Of a stretch of 5,278 nucleotides of DNA, positions 1-4,428 are shown one piece after another. Position 1 is the first letter of the stretch. Each line of letters opens with the position of its first letter. The DNA is taken from contig JAAEMC010000789.1 of NCBI GenBank assembly GCA_024225895.1, forward strand, positions 1-5,278, written 5' to 3'. The translations under genes and the position numbers were made by a program. This DNA is from Desulfobacteraceae bacterium. GTDB lineage: Bacteria > Desulfobacterota > Desulfobacteria > Desulfobacterales > Desulfobacteraceae. The notes below the pieces were generated by a model. The model had not been told where the DNA came from, ran no database searches, and saw only the letters and a list, made by a program, of their open reading frames with translations.

Positions 1-10
1 CATCAATTTG

Positions 11-382
11 CTATGTCACTTGTAAGTTATAAGGTTGTATAAGGATTTCAGCCGATATTCCTAAACCTTTTTGAAGCTCTCTTATCATGGTAATGGACAA
101 CGATCTTTTTTTATTTAATATCTCTGATACTCGTGCCCGCGAACCAATAAGCGGGATTAAGTCTTTACGGGATAGTCCCTGACTTTCCATTTGATGAATG
201 ATAGCTTCTACAGGCTCAGGTGGAAGTATTGGATGATGTTTTTCTTCATACGCCTCGATAAGGGTTACTAATACATCAAGCTTATCTCCTTTAGGAGTAT
301 CTTTTTGAGCAAACATTAATTTTTCAGTTTCTTTCAAAGCCTCATGATAATCATTTTCTGTTTTTATAGGTTTAATATTCAT
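11..382 (-). CDS. higA: HigA-type antitoxin, HTH transcriptional repressor
   Basis: This 123-residue protein is the predicted antitoxin of a type II toxin-antitoxin pair; it should bind and neutralise the HigB toxin and repress its own operon. The N-terminal part (about residues 1-55) is charged and helical. The C-terminal half (about 60-115) is a Xre/Cro-type helix-turn-helix: the segment around residues 70-90 (GLSRKDLIPLIGSRARVSEI) contains the two DNA-binding helices, and the protein ends in the GISAEILI motif typical of Escherichia coli-type HigA. The length is normal for that group. The gene lies 9 nt after the toxin stop codon. A strong Shine-Dalgarno, GAGGTGG, overlaps the toxin's TGA stop, so translation is probably coupled and favours the antitoxin. 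Toxin-first order is characteristic of hig loci. Only 10 bases remain to the window edge, so no terminator is visible. Confidence 0.93.
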   Translation of the reverse strand: MNIKPIKTENDYHEALKETEKLMFAQKDTPKGDKLDVLVTLIEAYEEKHHPILPPEPVEAIIHQMESQGLSRKDLIPLIGSRARVSEILNKKRSLSITMIRELQKGLGISAEILIQPYNLQVT

Positions 383-391
383 ATAGCCACC

Positions 392-685
392 TCATATTGT
401 TGTTGTATCAATTTTATCATAATCCTTGTGGTTACCGATAAAGCGTATATAAATAATACCGAAGTCGTAATTGATTGCTACCACGAGGCGATAAGTGTTA
501 CCTTTTATATTGAAAATTATACGGTTATTGGCAACAAAACTGGCATTTCTGTAATCATTTTTAATGTCGTTTGAAGTTTTCCATTCTGCTAATTTTGCTT
601 TTGCATGCCATGCTTTTAGTGGTTGTTCTGCATCTGCATGGATTTTCCAAAATTCTCTCAACGTCTTTTTTGAAATTATCCTCAT
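392..685 (-). CDS. higB: HigB-family toxin (mRNA interferase)
   Basis: This 97-residue basic protein matches the HigB toxin family, which has the RelE-like fold and cleaves mRNA, usually at the ribosome. Family signatures are visible: the N-terminal RIISKKTLREFW helix, the central strand pair RIIFNIKGNTYRLV (residues 55-68) with basic residues, and the C-terminal YIRFIGNHKDYDKID block (79-93), whose His86, Asp88 and Tyr89 match the conserved end of E. coli HigB. The length is normal and no residue block is missing, so the toxin looks intact. It is followed after 9 nt by the HTH antitoxin gene. The chosen ATG has no Shine-Dalgarno in front of it. A predicted -10 box ends only 5 nt upstream of the ATG, so translation may start on a leaderless transcript. 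Catalysis is inferred from family membership. Confidence 0.92.
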   Translation of the reverse strand: MRIISKKTLREFWKIHADAEQPLKAWHAKAKLAEWKTSNDIKNDYRNASFVANNRIIFNIKGNTYRLVVAINYDFGIIYIRFIGNHKDYDKIDTTTI

Positions 686-699
686 GTTTATATATAGAC
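686..699. promoter_or_regulatory. Candidate HigA operator over the higBA -10 box
   Basis: GTTTATATATAGAC is a 14-bp inverted repeat with one mismatched pair. It directly abuts the higB start codon and covers the predicted -10 box. HigA antitoxins repress by binding short palindromes at this position, so it is a natural autoregulatory operator. AT-rich palindromes also arise by chance, so confidence is moderate. Confidence 0.42.
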
Positions 700-719
700 T
701 GTTACCATTTTGGGATCAA
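691..719 (-). promoter_or_regulatory. Predicted higBA promoter
   Basis: On the minus strand TTGATC (719-714, 4/6 match to the sigma70 -35 box) is separated by exactly 17 nt from TATATA (696-691, 4/6 match to the -10 box). The -10 box ends 5 nt before the higB ATG, which places the expected transcription start at or within a base or two of the start codon. This fits the lack of a ribosome binding site for higB. The call rests on spacing and position only. Confidence 0.5.
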
Positions 720-908
720 GCTTTGTTTTTAGTTTGAAATTAACAGGTTCCAGACTTCCATTACTGGTTTTGCCTCGGATTTCACTACAGATCTGCTTGT
801 TAAAGCTCCCTCCTGCTGACGGAGTCAGCATTCGTCCAATCGCCAGCAATGTGCTTCAGTGAGTCTGAACGAAGCGTAGCGGAGTGGTGTGAAACGCCTT
901 GTTATCAT
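700..908. other. Non-coding spacer with hairpins, possible decayed attC-like sequence
   Basis: About 210 bp between lysE and higB has no convincing gene. The stretch from about 780 to 900 is visibly more GC-rich than both AT-rich neighbours. On the minus strand, ATAACAAGGCG begins immediately after the lysE stop, as the outer edge of integron attC sites often does. The heptamer TAACAAG recurs about 100 bp further on (904-898 and 802-796). TTAACA (803-798) and TGTTAA (about 747-742) then form an inverted pair. No full GTTRRRY core was found, and the long complementary arms of a functional attC are missing, so at most this is a degenerate site. It could equally be the remnant of another small mobile repeat. 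Confidence 0.25.
814..830. repeat. Perfect 7-bp inverted repeat with 3-nt loop
   Basis: TGCTGAC and GTCAGCA flank a 3-nt loop (GGA on the plus strand) and form a compact perfect hairpin, the strongest in this spacer. On the minus strand it lies about 80 nt downstream of the lysE stop. It is not followed by a proper T-run (only CTTT some 9 nt later), so it is a poor intrinsic terminator, though it could protect a 3' end or be part of a mobile-element end. Confidence 0.5.
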
Positions 909-1532
909 TTATTTTTTTTCAATTGTCGCTGAATACAAACCAGCACCAATTAATCCCAGTCCTCCAGTTACATTAAAAGCCTTTACAAAATTATTTGACT
1001 TGAAAGAATCTCGAATTTTATCTGCAAGCAGTGAGTAACCAACTACATTGAGTAGAGCTAATAGTATGAAGGTTATAGATAAAAACATAAATTGAATTGC
1101 TATGTTTTGTTGTGGGTTTACAAACTGTGGCATAAAAGCTGAATAAAAGATAATGCCTTTTGGATTTAGTGAAGTTACTAAAAAGACATCTCTAAAAATT
1201 GCTTTTGAGCTAAAAGAAGTATTAAGTGAATTTTGTGGTTTGATTTTGCTATTTTCTATCAACATCTTAATACCTAAATAAATCAAATAGGCAGCACCAC
1301 AGTATTTTATTACTGCAAAGACCATTGAGCACAAAGATAGCAAAGCACTAATCCCTAATAGTGAAAGAAAAATACATAAAGCATCACCAGTTATAACACC
1401 TGCTGATAATGGGATACTTGCCTTTTTACCGTGATTTAGGGATTGGCCAACGACATAAATATTAGTCGGGCCAGGCACCACTATTATAATTGAGGCAGTG
1501 ATAACAAATGTTAACCATATTTCAAATGTCAT
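909..1532 (-). CDS. LysE/RhtB-family amino-acid exporter
   Basis: This 207-residue inner-membrane protein of the LysE superfamily is predicted to export an amino acid or a derivative by proton exchange. Family landmarks are present: the first membrane helix runs into PGPTN (residues 20-24), then comes the G-x4-GD segment (45-50), the KYCGAAYLIYLGIKML helix (76-91), and the NPKGIIFYSAFMPQF signature (123-137). About six hydrophobic segments can be counted, near 4-25, 40-64, 67-90, 114-134, 146-168 and 187-203. The length is typical and the frame is intact. The ATG is preceded by AAGGA with a 6-nt gap. The gene is markedly AT-rich compared with the genes right of position 3220 and sits beside a toxin-antitoxin pair and repeat-like spacers, which suggests acquired DNA. 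The substrate cannot be told from sequence: related proteins carry lysine, homoserine, threonine or leucine. Confidence 0.92.
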   Translation of the reverse strand: MTFEIWLTFVITASIIIVVPGPTNIYVVGQSLNHGKKASIPLSAGVITGDALCIFLSLLGISALLSLCSMVFAVIKYCGAAYLIYLGIKMLIENSKIKPQNSLNTSFSSKAIFRDVFLVTSLNPKGIIFYSAFMPQFVNPQQNIAIQFMFLSITFILLALLNVVGYSLLADKIRDSFKSNNFVKAFNVTGGLGLIGAGLYSATIEKK

Positions 1533-1565
1533 GATTGTTCCTTTTATAATGATAATTCAAGATGT

Positions 1566-1596
1566 GACCCCGTCCCGCTTGCTGACCGACCCCGTC
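1566..1596. repeat. Direct repeat of GACCCCGTC
   Basis: GACCCCGTC occurs at 1566-1574 and again at 1588-1596, a 22-bp period, in a GC-rich island within an AT-rich spacer. A related GGGGACC lies at 1639-1645 in the opposite sense. GGGGTC-type GC-rich motifs in intergenic DNA resemble REP-like elements moved by Y1 tyrosine transposases, but no transposase is present here. The spacer from 1533 to 1673 contains no gene. Confidence 0.4.
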
Positions 1597-1599
1597 TCC

Positions 1600-1629
1600 A
1601 TAATACATTATCAAGTTGAACCCTTCCAA
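1600..1629 (-). promoter_or_regulatory. Possible lysE promoter
   Basis: On the minus strand TTGGAA (1629-1624) and TATTAT (1605-1600, 5/6 match to the -10 consensus) are 18 nt apart. The resulting 5' leader would be about 60 nt. The -10 box lies within the small inverted repeat ATAAT-AC-ATTAT (1600-1611). The -35 match is weak (4/6), so this is a candidate only. Confidence 0.28.
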
Positions 1630-1673
1630 TCTTACAAAGGGGACCTGATTTGAGAACGGCCTGTGCAATAGGT

Positions 1674-2264
1674 CTATAGATCATCCGGTATTCTTATTGC
1701 TTTGTCGCTCTGAAGATCTATCGCTTCTTCAGGGCAGAAGTGCGAACAGCGTTCACATCCAAAACAAAGTTTTTCATCCAGCACGATTTCATCATCAACA
1801 ATTGACCTTGCTCCAAAAAAACAATTATCTATGCACTCACTGCAAAGAATACATTTTTCATGATCTGTTTCAACAAAATATCCTGATTTTTTGAAATGGG
1901 TGAAATCACCATCTGTGGCCATGTCTTCAAGGATCGAGCAGCAGCAAGTGCAGCAACTGCATATTTCCGTAATCTTTTTGTTGTCTTTCCGATAAAACAG
2001 ATGATTGATATCGCCCCGATTTCTGGTCTTTTCAAGAATGGAAAAAGCCTGGGCCTTGGAAATTGGTTTTGTCTCTTTTAAATCTTCTTGTGCTGCATCT
2101 GCAAACAAAAGGCAAACTTTTGATTCTTCCTGTCTGCAATTTCCTTTTTTTAACCGGCAGGGGCATTCCCTAAGAAAAACCTCTCCTGATTCGTCTAGCA
2201 CTTTGCTTGCAATATCCGGCGGAATAATAAATACATATGTATCAATATTATAAGAGTTGCACAT
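1674..2264 (-). CDS. Cysteine-rich 4Fe-4S ferredoxin-like protein
   Basis: This 196-residue soluble protein is predicted to carry electrons through iron-sulfur clusters in an anaerobe. The C-terminal third is a bacterial-type two-cluster ferredoxin domain: Cys138, 141, 144 and 148, then Cys167, 170, 173 and 177, both C-x2-C-x2-C-x3-C. The second motif is followed by the usual Pro; in the first that Pro is Phe. Upstream are two unusual cysteine groups: CPCR with Cys34, 36, 43 and 51, and the block ICSCCTCCC with six cysteines between 102 and 109. I recognise this overall arrangement (CPCR, then a Cys-rich block, then a ferredoxin domain) from uncharacterised ferredoxin-like proteins of anaerobes, but know no proven function. 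The extra cysteines could hold a further cluster or metal. The ATG is preceded by AGGA with 8 nt spacing. The gene follows a Crp/Fnr-type regulator and has a dedicated operator-like promoter. Confidence 0.88.
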   Translation of the reverse strand: MCNSYNIDTYVFIIPPDIASKVLDESGEVFLRECPCRLKKGNCRQEESKVCLLFADAAQEDLKETKPISKAQAFSILEKTRNRGDINHLFYRKDNKKITEICSCCTCCCSILEDMATDGDFTHFKKSGYFVETDHEKCILCSECIDNCFFGARSIVDDEIVLDEKLCFGCERCSHFCPEEAIDLQSDKAIRIPDDL

Positions 2265-2315
2265 CTCATTTGTCCTGTTTTGATAATTAAAACCATTTTA
2301 CAACGTTTTTTTCAT

Positions 2316-2358
2316 ATCTTATAATTTCGCAGCCGGTTTTTCTGTAGTCATGGCTACA
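2316..2358 (-). promoter_or_regulatory. Class II activator site and promoter for the Fe-S gene
   Basis: The 16-bp near-palindrome at 2343-2358 reads TGTAGCCATGACTACA on the minus strand (one mismatched pair). It contains GTA (2357-2355), eight bases, then TAC (2346-2344). Exactly 22 nt later comes TAAGAT (2321-2316), which fits TA-N3-T; an overlapping TATAAG (2323-2318) is an alternative -10. With TAAGAT as -10, the palindrome centre falls at -41.5 from the predicted start, the standard position for a Crp/Fnr activator that replaces the -35 box. No good -35 box is present. The leader would be about 45 nt. The obvious binder is the regulator encoded just upstream. Sequence and spacing are seen directly; binding is inferred. 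Confidence 0.6.
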
Positions 2359-2373
2359 AATGATGAAAAAAAA

Positions 2374-3072
2374 TTAAATCCGTGGAGGTAATATAATTGT
2401 TTTCCCCGATTTTAACAACCTGCCGGAATCAATAAGTGCCTTCATTGTTTTTGTAATGCTGACACGGTGTGCCCCAATAAGAAACCCCATTTCTTCATGG
2501 GTAAGCGACAGAAGTATTGCTGTTCCTTCCAGTGTCTTTTTCCCGTGCTCGGCAGCTATGTTTGACAAAACATTATACAACCGGTCTTCAAGGCTGATTG
2601 AGGCCATGCTGCCAAGCCGGTTTGTCAATTTAGAAATTCGTTGGCTCATATTTTTTATTATTTGAAGGCTTATTCTCGGGTAAGCTAATATCAGTTTTTC
2701 AAAATCGGCTTTTTTTAATCCACAGATAAGCGTAGGCTCTAAACATTTTGCACTTACAGGGTAATTGGTTTCTTCGGAGAACAAATTTTCACCAATCGTA
2801 TCTCCGGTTTTTCGATAATCAAGAACTATTTTTGAACCGTCTTTTGTTACTTTTGTCAGCTTGATTCTGCCTGCCTTGATTAAAAATATTATATCAGCAG
2901 AATCTTCTTGTAAAAATATGGTTTCCCCTGCTTCATACTTTTTTCTTGTTGATGCTTTGTTCAGGGCTTCCATCTCATCTGGGGCAAGGTCATAAAAAAA
3001 CCATAAGTCTGAGAAACAAATTTGTGAAAGTGATATTCCGTCACCGGCTAATTCTTTACAGAAACATTTCAA
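2374..3072 (-). CDS. Crp/Fnr-family transcriptional regulator, possible redox sensor
   Basis: This 232-residue DNA-binding regulator has the normal family length. Residues about 25-125 form the cyclic-nucleotide-type beta-roll (KKYEAGETIFLQEDSADIIF, then IKAGRIKLTKVTKDG). About 130-155 is the dimerisation helix, and 160-232 is the winged helix, with LTHEEMGFLIGAHRVSITKTM as the helix-turn-helix. The recognition helix lacks the Glu that Crp and Fnr use to read their sites (Val204 here) and instead looks like that of NtcA. Cysteines are Cys3, 5, 19, 110 and 117. Cys19 (in SLSQIC) and Cys117 (in LEPTLICGL) align with Fnr cluster ligands Cys29 and Cys122, while the usual Cys20 and Cys23 are missing and Cys3/Cys5 could substitute. 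The typical cAMP-binding residues are not evident. The start is TTG, chosen because AAGGAG lies 8 nt upstream. The downstream Fe-S gene is the likely target. Confidence 0.92.
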   Translation of the reverse strand: MKCFCKELAGDGISLSQICFSDLWFFYDLAPDEMEALNKASTRKKYEAGETIFLQEDSADIIFLIKAGRIKLTKVTKDGSKIVLDYRKTGDTIGENLFSEETNYPVSAKCLEPTLICGLKKADFEKLILAYPRISLQIIKNMSQRISKLTNRLGSMASISLEDRLYNVLSNIAAEHGKKTLEGTAILLSLTHEEMGFLIGAHRVSITKTMKALIDSGRLLKSGKTIILPPRI

Positions 3073-3080
3073 TTTGTATG

Positions 3081-3086
3081 CTCCTT
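3081..3086 (-). promoter_or_regulatory. Ribosome binding site deciding the TTG start of the regulator
   Basis: AAGGAG on the minus strand ends 8 nt before TTG (3072-3070), which begins the regulator's frame. The nearby ATG at 3067-3065 is out of frame, so TTG is the best start. The rare start codon may keep regulator levels low. Confidence 0.7.
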
Positions 3087-3219
3087 AAATATTTGATTAA
3101 ATGTTCTTTTTATAATTAACTTATCCCTAATTGTTGCAGCAAACTTGAATTTTGAGTCCAAAAGGTCATGCAAAATTGTAAGGACAAAAAAGAGAGATGT
3201 CGTTTGAAATGCCATGGCT

Positions 3220-4428
3220 CTATAAATCCCGGCCAAACCGCAGGGAGTTTTTCTGAACACTGATATTCAACTCATCCTGGATATATTCATTTCCCAAAGA
3301 CCGAAACGGTACATAGGCGATGTTGTAAGATTTGAGTTTGATTTTTTCCAGGGGCAGGATATCTGTTATTTCCAGTTTGTTGGCATAAATTTCTTTTGTA
3401 AAGGGAAAAACCGCCTGGAATCCTTCTTCCAGAGGTAAATCCGCTGGATGAAACTTGGTTTTGGGCATTTTTAAGATCTCGTTTGTATTGATCTGTGCAG
3501 CAGTGATTTGCCTGCCTACCCTTAAAAACAGCTTGGGAGTTATCTTAAAGGCAGGGATAAAAAAATAAAAGATCTGGCTTTCATGTGATGCTTGGGGAAC
3601 CTTTGGCAGGTTGGCTATCTGCATGAACTGGGCATAGCTGTAAAGTTTTAATGTTTTAAATTCCACTTGCATCTGCCAGAAGGGCAAGAAAATGTCTGCG
3701 GCTGCCTGGGAATCAAAATACTTTGCCTCCAACTTGTTGATCTTTTTATTCCGGATCAGCCAAAAACTTGTGCAATTAAGGCAGTAAAGCACCATTGAAT
3801 CGGTTTCTCCTAAAAGGTCCCACCCGCAATTGGGGCAGAGGCTGGGAGTGAATTCAAGGGGATTTGCCATAGGTTTTTTGTCAGGGACAAGATCATCTGG
3901 ATGCACATTCAAAATTTGCCCGGACAAACCGTCATACAACACCTCTTTGTCCTGGTAAAAGGGGAAAAAAATCAGGCTTAAAATTTCTCCGATATGCACC
4001 TTGAGGCCATTGGAGCCGGAGATCATTTTGAGCATTTGATTCCTTGAAATGCTCGGCGCCAGAAAAGAGCCGGGAATCCCATTTTTAATAAATTTAAGGG
4101 TCTGGGTCTGGGACCGTAATCCTAAGGATACCGGCAGCCCTTTGGTATCAACAGCCAGAAGAGAATGGTCAATGATCCTGTATCCCGGCGATTTTAGTCC
4201 TAAACTGAATTCAAGGCCCTTAAATCGCCAAAAAGGTGCATAGACAACAGGCAGTTTGTTAAATTGTTCCTGCCGCGGTTCCATATAATAACAGGGAAAG
4301 GGGTGGGTATGAATAATATTGCGGGTCCTGCAGAACTCGCATTGGACAATAACCTGGGTCTCATCCAGGATCACGGGTGCCCCGCATTGGGGGCACTGCA
4401 TTTGAATTTGAAAATTAGAGTTTTTCAC
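3220..4428 (-). CDS. Duplicated zinc-ribbon protein of unknown function
   Basis: This 402-residue protein has no recognised enzymatic domain, signal peptide or clear membrane segment. It contains two four-cysteine zinc ribbons of identical spacing: Cys12/15 and Cys30/33, then Cys198/201 and Cys216/219, each CX2C-X14-CX2C. Each ribbon is followed about 30 residues later by a Pro-Phe-Trp element (PFWRFKG at 65-71 and PFWQMQVEF at 249-257), so the protein is an internal duplication. Further Pro-aromatic segments (FFPFY, IPAF, VPF) recur. The start is GTG, 14 nt inside the end of the SPFH gene. No strong Shine-Dalgarno is seen, so translation is probably coupled to that gene; a downstream Met10 start is possible but has no better site. 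Co-transcription with a YdjI-type SPFH protein suggests a partner in a membrane-associated assembly. As I recall, Bacillus ydjI also neighbours a zinc-ribbon protein gene, but equivalence is not shown. Confidence 0.82.
   Translation of the reverse strand: MKNSNFQIQMQCPQCGAPVILDETQVIVQCEFCRTRNIIHTHPFPCYYMEPRQEQFNKLPVVYAPFWRFKGLEFSLGLKSPGYRIIDHSLLAVDTKGLPVSLGLRSQTQTLKFIKNGIPGSFLAPSISRNQMLKMISGSNGLKVHIGEILSLIFFPFYQDKEVLYDGLSGQILNVHPDDLVPDKKPMANPLEFTPSLCPNCGWDLLGETDSMVLYCLNCTSFWLIRNKKINKLEAKYFDSQAAADIFLPFWQMQVEFKTLKLYSYAQFMQIANLPKVPQASHESQIFYFFIPAFKITPKLFLRVGRQITAAQINTNEILKMPKTKFHPADLPLEEGFQAVFPFTKEIYANKLEITDILPLEKIKLKSYNIAYVPFRSLGNEYIQDELNISVQKNSLRFGRDL

Noticed and set aside
1..3. ATG on the minus strand at the very left edge, as the start of a gene after higA.
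   Set aside because: It lies 7 nt after the higA stop with no Shine-Dalgarno, and no codons beyond it are visible, so nothing supports a gene.
344..574. Plus-strand frame of 76 codons opposite higB and higA.
   Set aside because: It lies antisense over two well-supported genes, has no family resemblance, and is explained as a shadow of the AT-rich minus-strand genes. The same applies to the plus-strand frames at 1697-1894, 2005-2253, 2456-2665, 4049-4243, 4264-4455 and 4587-4874.
1829..2035. Minus-strand 68-codon frame with an Ala-rich segment inside the Fe-S gene.
   Set aside because: It is an alternate reading of the Cys-rich codons of the ferredoxin-like gene (TGC-rich sequence gives Ala in the shifted frame).
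2343..2373. The palindrome 2343-2358 together with the run of eight T (minus strand, 2373-2366) read as a terminator for the regulator.
   Set aside because: The T-run comes before the palindrome in the direction of transcription, not after it, and the palindrome is followed by GAAAAACC, so it cannot act as an intrinsic minus-strand terminator.
3109..3142. TATAAA (3114-3109) as the regulator's -10 box with the near-palindrome TTGTTGCAGCAA (3131-3142) upstream.
   Set aside because: No -35 box lies at a proper distance, and the palindrome centre would be near -34, which fits neither class I nor class II activation. It is too weak to annotate.
3069..3260. A small minus-strand frame (63 codons from GTG, or 48 from an ATG at 3215) filling the gap before the regulator and ending in TGA that overlaps its TTG start by 3 nt.
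   Set aside because: The 3-nt overlap with the regulator looks like coupling, but there is no Shine-Dalgarno before either start, the first third overlaps the 402-residue gene, and the peptide resembles no family I know. The gap is better explained as the regulator's leader and promoter.
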